A stretch of DNA of 64,000 nucleotides from positions 3,545,845 to 3,609,844 of the forward strand of contig PJRA01000313.1 of NCBI GenBank assembly GCA_016987375.1. Reading direction: 5' to 3'. Positions 11,956-24,100 of the stretch are shown piece after piece. A model generated the notes under the pieces. The model saw only the letters and a list, made by a program, of their open reading frames with translations, searched no databases and was not told the origin of the DNA. The DNA comes from Brachionus koreanus (taxonomy: Eukaryota; Rotifera; Eurotatoria; Ploima; Brachionidae). A program made the translations under genes and the position numbers. Position 1 is the first letter of the stretch; each line of letters begins with the position of its first letter.

Positions 11956-14344
11956 CAATGTATGGACAATTTTACACAATGAGGTTTTGCATGAAGATTC
12001 GACCACGGCAGAGCTTTCTTTCATTGAAAAGCAGCAGCTGGCTACTTCTTCATCCACCGAAGAAGCATCGCAGGTGCCGCTAACAGCGACTCAGGCATCT
12101 GAAATGAACGCTGATCAATCAGCCACCAAAACTCAAGCTTCTATTGTTCAAAGATACGTGGTAAACAAAGCCGAAATGCAGTCATTCGAAGAATGGAAAG
12201 AAATGAAGCTTAAAGATCAACATATGAATAAAGCAAACGTTCCACCTTTGAAACCCGAGCCGAAGGAACTTAAAAATGAAATGCTAATGAGACGCAAAAA
12301 TTATGCCGGTCTTGACTGTGGTGCCAAAATAGTCGATAAAAATAAAGAAGCAAGCAACCCATCGCATATATTGACCGAGAGCAAAGACGACTACATGTTA
12401 AACTCGTGCAGCAACAAAGTCTGGTTCATTATAGAGCTATGTGAGCCTTTGAAAGTTAAAGAAATTCAAATAGCTAATTATGAACTGTTCAGTAATGTAC
12501 CAAAGCAATTCAAAGTATTTGCAAGCGACAGGTTTATTCAATCGAGCGGGTCGAATAATTGGCCAGCTAAATATTTTATTGGAACATTCGAAGCAAATAA
12601 TACTCGAAATTTGCAAACGTTTAGCCGAATAGATAGCATTGAATTTAAATCAGAGGAAAAAATCGATGAAATTTATGCTAAGTACGTTAAATTTGAAATG
12701 CTGTCACACTATGGTAATGAACATTATTGTCCCTTGAGTGTAGTACGAATATATGGAACTAGTCTAAATGATGATGAAGACACTGAAGTTGATGAAATTA
12801 CGGCTCATATTGATGAATCTCTAAATGACGTAAATAAAGTAGATAAGACCACAATATTCGACTCTACTTCGGTTTTACTGACCAATTTAATATCAGTAGT
12901 AGTCGGAAATGGTTTTAACTTTTTTTCAAAATTGACCAACTTAAATGTTTCAAAACCGTCCAAATCAACTCGTATAATATCTGACAATGAGTCGAATATA
13001 TCCGTCGGTAAGACAACTACAGACCGAAATAGCATTCTGGACACAGACATGCATCGTATTCTCTGTTTCACTAGTTCGATTGGCTTGCGCAATTGCTGTC
13101 AATGCTTAAATGATGACAAAAAATTAGAAAAAAATTATCAAAATTCATCTTTTAATTTTTATTCAAATTCAAAATTTTGTGGCTATTATTACATAATGAC
13201 TACAATAGTTCAGGCCAGGTCAAACACTTCTTTGCTAACCAAATATCTAAACAATATAAAAACATCCAGGAACTATACATCTATTCAAAAGATCCAAAAA
13301 AACATAACCCAATTTTCATTAAATAATATTTATTATTACATATCTAACGAGTGGCTTGATAATCAGACTTCTCATTCATTTCCAGCAAAAAAAAACTCAC
13401 AAAGCAGTCAAATTGAAGAATCGAAGACAATCAAATCTCAAAAAAATGATTTTATTCTTTCGGAAGAAAAAAATGAGACCCAAATTGGTGATAAAAGTGA
13501 AAAAAAAATAGACAATGAGAACAAAGTATTTATTGATGTTAAAAATACATCTAACTACACCAAAGGAAACATTGAAAAGTTGAATGTTAGCAATAGTTCT
13601 GAAGAAATTGTAGCTAATCCCGTTGTTTCATCAACAACAAATGGTAAAGACGCTTTATCTGCTCGATTGGATTACAGAATTAAAATGCTCGAATTAAACA
13701 TGACCTTGAGCAGTCAGTATTTGGAAAAACTGAGCCAACATTATCGTAAGCAAATGGACGAAATGCAACAAGCATTTAATTTGACTACATCGACTCTTGT
13801 TGACACAATTCATCTTGCTGATGAACGAGACATAAAGCAAAATGAAAAAATTAATTTAATTGAAAAAAAAATTGAAAAAGTTGAACAAAATTTAATTGAA
13901 ATAAACAAATTTATCGATGATGTAAAAATTAGAAGTTACTTGATTATTTGGACTGCTATTTTTGTACTAACAAGTGTTGTTTTGATTGAACTAAAGCGAT
14001 GTTTGTGGCGAAAAAAAACTAAAAATGTGACTAATAAAGATGAATCTGGTGACCATAGTAGAAATGGTAATATTAATATTGAAGAATTGATCGAAGCAAA
14101 ATGTAGAGAGCTTTTGGCCAAGCAAGAAAAACACTTTAAAGATCAACTTGAATCTATTGAAAATTATTATAAAGCAAACAAATTAATTTGCGAAAATTTG
14201 GAGGCCGAAACCATCAAGGAGACGGCAACACAAACTGTTGCTGCAGCTCGGGTTGTCTCGTCAACAATTGCTGTTGTGGCCGCTGTTAGTCTAGCGGCTT
14301 CAAATGCACAATTTAATACAGTTAATACAACTAATGAAATTTAA
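11956..14344 (+). CDS. SUCO: SUCO/Slp1-type SUN-domain membrane protein (5' end incomplete)
   Basis: One long exon, read from a likely splice acceptor (TTTTAAAG at 11948-11955) to TAA. The first 200 residues contain the SUN domain in its SUCO/OPT/Slp1 form: NYAGLDCGAKIVDKN, SNKVWFIIELCEPLKVKEI, ANYELFSNVPKQFKV, YVKFEMLSHYGNEHYCPLS. Later come a low-complexity Asn/Ser/Lys region, a coiled coil (about 565-645 counted from 11987), one membrane helix near 649-668 (YLIIWTAIFVLTSVVLIEL) and a charged tail of about 115 residues ending in an Ala/Val-rich patch. SUCO proteins sit in the rough ER membrane, and the yeast homologue protects soluble proteins from degradation. No in-frame ATG lies between the TAA at 11951 and residue 37 of the open frame, so an upstream exon with the signal peptide must exist. 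Family is secure; the start is unknown. Confidence 0.88.
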
Positions 14345-14502
14345 TAATTATTGCGTTGACTTTTATTTTAGTATTAGTGTTTTGTCTTAATGACAATATT
14401 TTTGTTATCTATTCAACTATTTTTTATTTTTTAAATCAGGATAAAATTTTTGTATAAGTTGAAATTAAAATTTTTCAATAGTTCTCTTTTTTTTCATAAA
14501 AA

Positions 14503-14508
14503 AATAAA
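14503..14508 (+). terminator. Likely poly(A) signal of the SUCO-like gene
   Basis: AATAAA about 160 bp after the stop codon, followed by a GTTGTTGTTG stretch. Placement is plausible, but the hexamer is common in this sequence. Confidence 0.45.
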
Positions 14509-14519
14509 GAGTTGTTGTT

Positions 14520-15600
14520 GAAGTCTAAAAAAAATCTAACTAAAATAGCTTTATTAAATAATATACACAAAATTAATCTAAAAATAGTTCTAATAACTAA
14601 TTATTTGAAATATGTTAGTATGATGATATTTTTCAGAATTATTTTTTTAGGATCAAAAGAGAATTTTTGAATTAAGACCTGAAAATATCATAAAAAAATA
14701 TTTTGAATCGAAAATATCAATCGATTCAAATTATCTAATTTTTTTTATCCTTAATTTGTAAACATTATATATTTAGTTATTCAATTAAAGTTAAAGAGAA
14801 TATTTTTTTAAGAAATAAAATATATATTTTTTTACTTTTATCATTTAATTAGAAAATTAACTTTAACTTTCTAGATTAATCATTTTTTTTATCTTTTGAC
14901 TTACAATTATTAACATGTATTTTAATTTAGACCAAAATTTTATTGAAATAATTTATTTTTTTTATTGCATAGACCTTTTCAATGATAATTGTTGACTAAC
15001 TTATAAAATTTGCTTTTCACTTTGGATACAAAATAAAATAAAATTTAAATAAACGATTCTTTATTCTTATTCACAATAAAATTACCAGAAGATTTTATGT
15101 AAATATTTTCTCTCAATGGTTTTAAATTTCAAAAACTTATCAAATTTAGCAACAAGGTAAAAAATATGTTACAAAAATATTTTACACTTAAAGATAAATT
15201 GTTGAATAAGGACACGCTGAGCTTAGAAGTTGCATTTTTACTTTAGTGACTCATTTCAAATTATCTTGAATGTAAATTCCATAATACAGTCCGACAAATT
15301 TAGTCAATCTGTGAAAGAGTCAACGGTAAAAACGGTGCAATTGTGCAAAATACTATATGCATTAGAGAATTATTAAAATTAAATTGAAGAGATTTTGCAC
15401 GGACTAAATTTAAGTGATACAAACCTTGTATCAGTTGATACATTTTGCAGAACATTTTTAGTCCCTTAGAAAAAAAATCATTTTAATTTAAAAATTTTTG
15501 TTTTTGTTTTTTGTTCCTAAATTCACAATGCCACTTAAAGTATATTCCTGAAAAATATTTTATCTTTTATTTATTAAGCTTAATGCTTATATTTGGCAAA
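14520..15600. other. Intergenic DNA, no gene seen
   Basis: AT-rich. Around 15289-15410 a GTCCG..AAATTTAGTC word recurs inverted as GGACTAAATTTAAG, and TGTATCA-GT-TGATACA near 15427 forms a short perfect palindrome. Neither defines an element. Confidence 0.35.
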
Positions 15601-15603
15601 GAA

Positions 15604-15773
15604 AAATTTTTGATCAAATTTTTCAAAAACGATCAAAATATTTTTAATGCGCAATTGGGTTTAATCGCAGATTTTTGAATTTTTGTAACGTTTTAAAAAT
15701 TGCATTGAATTTTTAATTGTGCATTTAAAATGTTTTGATCACTTTTGAAAAGTGTAATTAGATCAAAAATTTT
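15604..15773. mobile_element. Palindromic MITE-like element
   Basis: Two arms of about 65-75 bp are inverted copies of each other around a short centre. The left arm (about 15604-15670) runs from AAATTTTTGATC through ACGATCAAAATATTTTTAATGC to GCAATT. The right arm (about 15700-15773), read on the other strand, runs AAATTTTTGATC..GATCAAAACATTTTAAATGCACAATT. A half copy sits at 47410-47474. It has no coding capacity. The long-arm hairpin plus a second copy in the window suggest a foldback MITE family. Confidence 0.7.
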
Positions 15774-16222
15774 ATTTTGTCTTATTTTTTAAGAATTTCT
15801 ATGAAATATGAATTCTAAAAGATAATTTATTTGATTTATAAAAATGAATAGTTTTCAATTATTTAGAAAAAAGAAGCTATGAGCAATTTTAACAGACCAA
15901 AGAAAATATCGGAAGTTTTTGTGAAAATCTTTAATTCTTTTGATGAATTTGCTTAACTTGAGGAAAAATTTTAACTGCACTGACTTATTTAAAATAGTTA
16001 AAATAATTATAATTTGTATTAAGTTTCCGATGACTTTCTAAGATTTTGTGGTAAAATAAAATATAATTAAAAACTGAAGTTTTAACTTTATTTCTACAAA
16101 ACATGGCATTTAAACTAAAACAAAAATTTTGAATGAATTAACTATATTTTTAACATTATTTTTTATTTTTTATTTTTTTTTTATTTCTAAAACAATGGAT
16201 AAGGAAATAAAAAACTTGTTTT

Positions 16223-17810
16223 TTATTCATTTTTTTTATTTTTCTTCTTTTTCTTTTTAGGTTGTGGCTCAGCTTCTTCGTTGTCTACTTGATCCTCATC
16301 CAAATTCATTTCTTCCATATGCTCTTCAACTCCGTTACCATTTGTAATTCCGTTTTCCTCAACGGCCATTTCTTCTTCATTCTGATCTTTTTTTTTATTT
16401 TTTTTCTCCTTTTTCTTTTTCTTTTTCTCTTTTTTTATTATCTCATTCTTAGATTCTTCAGCTTTAAGAACAGCTTCCTGCATCACTTCAGCATTTTTAG
16501 GCGGTAAAGTACCACTTTCATAAAACTTGAGTCTATCCTCGACTTGCTTTTGCAAACAGTCTCCGAAAACATTGGTCGGAATTTCTTTTTTATTTTAAAA
16601 CTAATTTTAAATTTTTTTCAATTTAATGATCAAAATTACCAGCAAAACAGTCGATTCTTGATGCAATGGCACACTTATTTGCCAAATATCTGGAAACTCT
16701 TCCTTTATTAGTTGTTCCGGCACGTCCAATAAAACTAGAATGAAAAATCAAGCCATATTTTGGTGTATTGCTTCTGGTTTTAAGAGCCCTGAAGAGTGCT
16801 TTTTCTGCTCCGAGAATCTGAATGGTTGATGCCGGGTATTTGGCCAAATTGGTCAAGCTACCGGCGTGTGAAATTAGACGAGCAGCCACTTGATCTCCAA
16901 TCAACGAGGATAAATTCGGCGCTACCTGATTTATCTTAGAGTGAAGATACTCGTGTAAATTTTTTCTATAATCAAACATATCTATGACTCTTGAGGCAAA
17001 TAGCTGTATATTAATTAAGTCAATAGGAGAAATGTCCATGCCCATAGATGATTTAGAGGCATCAATGATGGCTTGAGCCTTTGCAGAGTCCATCACAACT
17101 TCTTCTAGTTGTTCTAATGCATCTTCTGAAAGTTCTTTCCTATTTTTAACAATTTTTACTACTTTGGCAAACATGTTGTTATCAGGGACTATTTTAACCA
17201 ATTCTGGAAAATGATAACTGTACCATTCGCGAATTCTCATCGAAAAAGTGTTAACATCCTTGTCTAATTGATCGATTAAATTAATTGCTTGAATGATCAT
17301 ATTGTCCACTCGATTGACATTAAATTTTACCTTTGATCTTGAATAAGCATGTCCAAGACCAAGCTGGGCTTTTGCCTGGCTCTTGTCGGTCAGGCCCTTA
17401 ACCAAATTGGGAAAGTGTAAGCGTATACCTCGTAGCACTTCAGGTACAGCGCCAACATGAGTACAAGAAATACCAATCGATTCATTTATGGCAGCCGAAA
17501 TTTTCGGGTCGGCAACTCCTAGTTGAAGTTTAGCCTCTTTTTTTCCACTCGGTTTTGGAAGATTGCTATCAAGAAATAATTTTAGGTCCTCGTGCAAAAC
17601 ACCTTCAGATATTGAATTCAAATTGTCCAATGCATTTAGACCCGAAACAAACGGTGCAAAAGCTATTAATTTTACAACCGAATTAAACTTGGACAAGTCC
17701 AAGACACTTTGTTCGACTTGTGTCAAAAAAGCGCCGATTTCTTCAAATTCTTTTACACGAAACAATGCATAACCACTAGCATGCTCGTAGAGCACATATA
17801 AATGAGACAT
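16223..17810 (-). CDS. NOP56: NOP56, box C/D snoRNP core protein
   Basis: Two exons (17810-16640 and 16584-16223) give 510 residues. The N-terminal NOP5NT domain ([19 protein letters not shown]) is followed by the central coiled coil and the NOP domain, with [38 protein letters not shown] and [19 protein letters not shown], which are near-invariant NOP56/NOP58 motifs. The second exon begins [11 protein letters not shown] and ends in an acidic segment and Lys-rich KKE/KKK repeats, typical of NOP56. The protein scaffolds fibrillarin and the snoRNA for 2'-O-methylation of rRNA in the nucleolus. [20 protein letters not shown] marks NOP56 rather than NOP58. Complete and apparently intact. Confidence 0.97.
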
Positions 17811-18463
17811 CTAGACAATTCTTAAGATACTTAAAAAAATAATTATCTAAAATTATCTGAAAAATTGTTAGTTTAATGGAAGGAAAGAAAGATAAGTGCA
17901 AGTGTGGAATCCATGTGGTTTTTGTTGTTTTTATTTTTTTTTGAATTATTAAAAAATTCGTAAATTTTTATTTTTAAATGAATAAAATTTGAGTATATGC
18001 AAAAAAGTAAAGAGAAAAATATAGCACACGAGTTTTTTTCTCCAAAATTTTAAATGTATTTGAATTTATAAACCAACCTTATTTTCAATTTTAAAAAAAT
18101 GCAATATGCAAAATTCAAGTTATATACGATCAGAATAAAATATCATATGCAAAGAGCTCATTTTTAGTCTTGAATTTAAAAAAATATATAGTTTTATCTT
18201 TTTATTCAAAATTATATTCAAAAAATTCCTTTTTTATTACAATTTCTTATTTCAAAAATTAGTTGTAATAGCGTAAAAATTTACCCTCCGAAAAGTGTTT
18301 TAAATGTTTAAGTTATATTCTCAAATTTGAAGAGATGATAATCAAAAAGTAATCGACTTAACCGATCATCTGCAATTTTACATTTAATTTCAACTTCTCC
18401 AACAATAAACAAACAATGCTGATAAATTAATTACGACAAAGAACTAAGAGTTGAAATTAGAGT
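17811..18463. other. Intergenic DNA upstream of NOP56
   Basis: Presumed NOP56 promoter and AT-rich spacer; no gene or repeat recognised. Confidence 0.4.
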
Positions 18464-18465
18464 TG

Positions 18466-18805
18466 TTTAAAAGTCACAAGTTTTTAGTCAAGTCAATGAC
18501 TTAAATTTTTGTGACCTAAAACTTAAAACTGTGACTTAAAAACAAGTCTGTTATTAAATAAAAAAAAATTATTTAATAATTATATAGTTTCTTGTTTTTT
18601 ACTTTGCAAGTTTTCTATTATGTAAGAAGTAAATAACAACAGATCACATAGATCATTTTATTTAAATAAAAAAAAAAATTTCTTATACATTATAAATATT
18701 CTTTAGAAATCAATCATTTAATCCAACAAGTCAAAATCACGACTTTAATTTTTTATTGACTTGTTGTGACTTTTTTTCCTTACTTTTGTACAAGCCTTTC
18801 AGCAA
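18466..18805. mobile_element. Possible non-autonomous element with AAAAGTCACAA-type inverted ends
   Basis: The left end (GAGTTGTTTAAAAGTCACAAG, from about 18466) resembles the inverted right end (GGCTTGTACAAAAGT and AAAGTCACAACAAGTC, read inward from about 18800). The word GACTT/AAGTC recurs between them. The match is imperfect and no target duplication is evident, so this is a weak call. Confidence 0.3.
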
Positions 18806-18845
18806 TCTGGTGATTGTAAGGTAAACATTATGCATTCACTTGTTT

Positions 18846-19053
18846 TTAACACTAGAAGCACCAATAATTTTTTCACGTTTTTTTAATTCAAAAATATGTT
18901 ATAAAAAAATTATAATAATTTTATAAATCTATATCATTTTTTAAAGAAAATTTTATAATCTACATAAATCAAAAAAGATATATTCATTTGAAAAATCTAT
19001 TCAAAAGATAAAAGGATTTAGAATTTCTTTCAACTTGGTGCTTCTAGTGTTAA
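18846..19053. mobile_element. TTAA-flanked MITE (piggyBac-like ends), complete
   Basis: A 208 bp element with perfect 19-base inverted ends, TTAACACTAGAAGCACCAA at 18846 and its complement ending at 19053, including TTAA on both sides. Duplicated TTAA targets and CACTAG/CCCTAG-like termini are hallmarks of the piggyBac superfamily. It has no open frame. A truncated second copy lies at 1895-2026. The ends and TTAA are seen directly; superfamily assignment is inference. Confidence 0.8.
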
Positions 19054-19153
19054 GGTATAACTTAAACTTTAACACTAGATTAATATATTTTATTACTTAT
19101 TGTTTTTTTTATATTTTTAACTCTAAAATATGATATTTTTTAAAAGAAAAAAT

Positions 19154-19967
19154 ATATTTCGAAATCAAATGATAGACGCATTAAAATCTATGTGGCCCGA
19201 AATGAAACTTGTCAATGGAAGAGCTCGTCATCTCAAGGAAGCGTTGAGCGAGCTAACGCCGATATAAAGAAAATGCTGGCTACATGGATGAGAGAAAATA
19301 AATCACTTAAATGGTCATTAGGAATAAAATTTGTACAATTAAAAAAAAATCACTCTTATCATACTGGTTCTAAACAATCTCCATTCAAAGCAGTATTTGG
19401 AATCGAAACTCCATTAGGCTTAACATCTACTGCTATTCCAGTTGAAGAATGGTCAAAGTTAGGCACTGCTAAGGAACTCTTTGATATAGTAAGATATGAA
19501 TGTAGCAATGAGGAAATAGATGAAAGTGAGAAAGAAGGTAAAGAAGATATTTTTGATATAAAAGAGTATGATTTCGAAAATATTGTTGAAATACCAACTA
19601 TTTAACCAGAGGAAGAAGCAGTTGAAGATGAACATAAACATTTGAATGTTGAAGCTTTTGCAAATAGATTGTTAGGTATAAGGGATTCTGTAAGACATAA
19701 TCAAAGCAGGCTTCAGGATTAGTACCTATTCCTGAAGTGGATCAAGGCCTTACAGAAGCTCCAAATTTAATTTGTGGAGTTATAGACGTAGATTTTGAAA
19801 ATAATCTATATGAACTTATTTGTGAAGCCGGAGTACTAGTTGATCTTTTTTCAAGAAATATGTTCGAATTAGTATCTAATTGTTCACTGGAATTAGAGTT
19901 TAGAACAGATAAGCAAGTAAAAGGAATCAGACAAGCAGTGAATCAATTGTCTATAGTTGTCAATTAA
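19154..19967 (+). pseudogene. Degenerate integrase-domain gene (KRBA2/SCAND3-like)
   Basis: Three collinear pieces in different frames make up the C-terminal half of a transposon-derived integrase protein of the KRBA2/SCAND3 type. The first (19154-19231) has MWPEMKLVNGRARH. The second begins with SQGSVERANADIKKML, the conserved end of the integrase core with its catalytic Glu (SVERAN), and continues to YHTGSKQSPFKAVFG and GLTSTAIP. The third (19724-19967) has VPIPEVDQGL, then CGVIDVDFENNLYELICEAG. Breaks are a frameshift near 19232, a TAA at 19603, a TAG near 19720 and a further frame change. The N-terminal half of the integrase (first catalytic Asp residues) is missing. The sequence is otherwise well preserved, so inactivation may be fairly recent. 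Confidence 0.8.
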
Positions 19968-19974
19968 TTAGTGT

Positions 19975-20115
19975 TGGGATCTGTACACATGGTCAGTGAT
20001 TCAGTAAAAAATATTAGTGGCCGAGACCGTATTCGCTAAACTCGGCCAACTATTTGCGGGCCGTCTTGATTTCTGACTGCAAAAAACCGTCCGCGATTTT
20101 GACCGGTTCGCTAAG
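19975..20115. repeat. GC-richer block with a hairpin
   Basis: This stretch stands out from the surrounding AT-rich DNA. TGGCCGAG (20018-20025) and CTCGGCCA (20041-20048) form a perfect 8-bp stem with a 15-base loop, and the words TTCGCTAA and CCG recur on both sides (20033 and about 20090). It follows directly on the dead integrase gene and may be the 3' end of the same transposon. No protein or known RNA is recognised. Confidence 0.4.
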
Positions 20116-21156
20116 ACCGCATCCAACTAAAATTAATCATTTTTGTTTTGAAATTTCTGATAAAGAAATAAATCGTTTTTATAAATTTTATTTTCTTAAA
20201 ATATTTTTTTTTCATTTTTTAGCTTTATAATTTTAAAAAATGGTTACCTAATGGTATTTTTTTATATAATTAATTTCTAATTTTTTGCTGAATAAATGAT
20301 TAATTAATTCTCAATTGTATATTTTTTAATAATTTTAATTCACATTTTAATTCAACAAAGGTTAATTTTGATACATTCAATGAATCTTTCTGAAATAATA
20401 TTCATAAAAAGAGGGAAATAATCTTTTTTAGATTAAGTTAAGAGTTAAGTGTTGAAAGAATTCAATTTCATTTAATTTTATTTTAAAATATTTAATGCTA
20501 TATTATTCAATTGGAGTCTTTGACATGGCCTGACAGCTTTTGTAAAGAGATTCTAAAATCTTTAGAATAAAATCTATTTAATATTAAAATTTTTTATTTC
20601 ATTTTTTTCCCAAAATTCATAATGTCTGAAATTTTTTAAAATTTGTTTGGCTTCATTTCTCACAACTTCACCATTCTTTCTTTTAAATCAACTTCACTTT
20701 AAATTTTGTACTGTTAATATTGTAAAATTTATCATAATTTAAATCCGATTGAAAGACAAGTGTTTTAGAAATTAAAATAAATTTATGATTATTTATTTTT
20801 TCTCTAAATTTGAATCCAATATTTTAGAATTTTACATCGATTTGTTTTGTTAAAATTGCAAAAAAAATGTTAGGCTTTATCTTGATAGTTTTTCACTTAT
20901 TTTCATATCAATGAATAATATATTTAAAAAACAAAAAAATATTATTAAAAATCTTATTGTCAAAATTTCTTATTGAAAATAATTTAAAAAATAAAACATG
21001 ATTTTTCATTTTTAAAGCAATTTTAAAAAATTTTGATTTCTTTTAAAAGAATTTTATTTTAAATAAAACTCTAATTATTATATTTTTTTACAATAAATCG
21101 AATAATAAATAGCCAAAAATAAACTACAAATTTTTTTTCTAATAAATTTTATCATT
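20116..21156. other. Intergenic DNA downstream of NNT
   Basis: AT-rich with no gene; the right part presumably contains the NNT 3' untranslated region. Confidence 0.4.
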
Positions 21157-24100
21157 CTAAATTTCATATTCTTGCTTGATTTTGGTCAATAAAGCATCAC
21201 AAGTTTTTTTAGCATCACCAAGTAACATTGCTGTATTTGGTTTGAAAAATATTGGATTATCGACTGCAGCATAGCCTACACCTAAACTTCTCTTCATTAC
21301 AATAACTTGTTTAGAATTCCATACTTTTAAAACAGGCATTCCAGCAATTATTGAATTCGGGTCCTCTTCAGCAGCTGAATTAACAGTATCATTAGCACCA
21401 ATTACCAATGTCAAATCTGTCTCTTTAAATTCATCGTTAACCTCTTCCATTTCATGAACTATATCATATGGTACTCCAGCTTCAGCCAAAAGTACATTTA
21501 ATTGTCCAGGCATGCGACCGGCAACTGGGTGTATTGCAAATTTAACATTTTTCCCTTTTTTTCTCAATAATTCAACCATCTCAGCAATCGGATACTGGGC
21601 TTTAGCAACACACAAGCCATATCCTGGTGTAATAATTATATTCTGAGCTTCTTTCAAATAATCTACAGCTTGATCAGCTTTTATTTCTGTATGAGTTCCA
21701 GTTATTTCCATAGCTTTGCCAGTTCCAGTCGAATCAGTTCCGTATCCGCCAAGAATAACATTCGGCAATGATCGATTCATGGCTTTGCACATAATATACG
21801 ACAAAATTGCACCGCTAGAACCAATCAAAGCTCCCACAATTGTCATCAAATTATTGTTAAGCATGAATCCTTCAGCGCAGAGAGCCCAACCAGAATAACT
21901 ATTTAGAACTGTAATTACGACAGGCATGTCAGCCCCACCAATTGCTGAAGTCAAAGTAACACCCATAGTAGATGATAATAAAGTCGTTGCACCTAAAAGA
22001 GCCAAACCCAATGTAGCATCATCAGTATTCAAATACCAACCAAGAGCTCCTACATTAGATGCTAGCAATGCGGCATTCAAAACATGTCTTCCTGGTAAAA
22101 GCAATGGATTTGAGTTTAAAAGTCCTTGTAGTTTTCCATATGCCACTAAACTGCCGGTCCATGTAATGGCACCAATAAAAGTTCCCAAAAATAGCGATGT
22201 TTTGATTACTGATACAGCTGGATCGCTAGCTAAATGACCTGCTTCGGACATAAAATGTGATACACAAGTCAACACAGCAGCAGCTCCAACAAAACTATGA
22301 AAAGCAGCAACCAATTGTGGAAGATCTTAAGTTAAAAGATTAAAATTTTAGTTCTTCTCATAGCAAGAAATTTTGTTTTGGTATCTATAACCTTTATCTA
22401 ATCTATAAAGACCTTAACCTGTCGTCAAATTCAAGTAGATATTTATCGATGCTCCGAAAATTGAAAATATCAAGCTGAAGTTTTATGCTTTAGTTCTTAG
22501 TTCATACAATATTTGATTTTTGAGAAATCAAATTCAAACTTTATGTTTTTCTTTTAAATTAACCCTTAATTTTCTAACAAAATGTCTTTTGAAATACACT
22601 ATACATGAAAATAAATCAATATCAGAGATATTAGTTATCAGATATTGAAAAAAAATCAATTTTTTTAATTTCTTATAGAAATTCTTTAATTAAATTTCAA
22701 TCCTTGGTTAGCTAATAAAAAATGAAAAAATTTAGTTTGGCTCAATAAAGTAACAAGAAAACTTAATTAAACATATTTCCTTGAATAAAGTTTTAATACC
22801 TGTTATTGGAATTTTTTTAGCAATTATAGCTCCTATTATTCCACCAAGGCCAAGAGTTACTCCCATTTGAGCTGCCAATTCGTTTGTAATGTTTAACTGA
22901 CCCAATGTGGCAGCAAGACCAGTGCTAACACCAATCATTCCTAGAGCATTTCCTAAACGAGCTGATGGCTGAGAGCTTAGACCGCCAAGAGCTCCGACAC
23001 AGCACAAAGACGCAGCCAAATATGCTAAATTAGTAGTATCATCAAATCCATTTGTTATACCATATCCATATGTTCCTAAAGAGGCTAATGCTGGGATGCC
23101 ATATAAATAATTAAACTCTTTAGGATCTTTTCATAAAAAAAATTAATTTTAAAAGAAAAAAAAATTGAATCCAAAAATTACCTGTTGGCCTTTTGAACAT
23201 GTCTAACATTCTTTGAGTTATAATAAAGCCACCTGTTATGTTTATTGATGAAATAAAAGCAGCGCTCATTGCTAACCATTGGGCAGTAGTCGACGGAAAA
23301 TAACCACCACCCATCAGCAAGAGTCCACCAGCAGCAGTTATGCCGGAAATAGCATTGGTTACTGACATTAGCGGTGAATGCAAAGCCGGTGTAACAGACC
23401 ACACTGTATGATAGCCCACAATTCCGGAGAGTGCAAATGTTGTTACCATATTAGCAAATGCAGGATTTGGAGATATTAAACTCATACTTATTAGACCACT
23501 TAAACCTGTCGTATAGACCAATGAATCTTTCAAATATTTCCTAAAGTAATCGGCATCAGTTAATAATTTTTTAACCTCTTCTTTTTTAATTTGCTTGGGA
23601 GTATCTGTCTGAACTACTGTTTCAACTTTTGGTGGTGGCCACATTAACTCACCACGATTAAGAATTATGCTTCCTCTCACAACTTCATCATTTAAATCAA
23701 TATGAAAGTGATCTTGCTTGCCAATCGATAACAAAAATTTGGAAATGTTATTGGCATATAGAGTGCTTGATTGAGTAGGTAATCGAGAAGGTAAATCAGT
23801 ATATCCAATGTGAACAACATCTTTGTAAACATAAAGCTCTCCAGGTCGTGTAGTTTCTATATTACCGCCTGCTTCAGCAGCCAAATCGACTACAACAGAA
23901 CCAGGCTTCATTGACTCTATCATTTGTTTTGTTATTAATTTTGGAGCTGGTTTGCCTGGTATCAAAGCAGTTGTTATTAAAATATCGATTTCTTAATTTA
24001 AATATTAATTTAAATAAAATATCTTATTTGATATTTTATCTTATATTACCTTTGCATTGTTTGGCAAAAAGTGCCATTTCAGCTTCAATGAACTCTTTTG

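Noticed and set aside
15289..15410. Inverted GTCCG..AAATTTAGTC words as a Tc1-like MITE
   Set aside because: The word is partly palindromic AT-rich sequence, the ends do not align beyond it, and no TA duplication pattern is clear.
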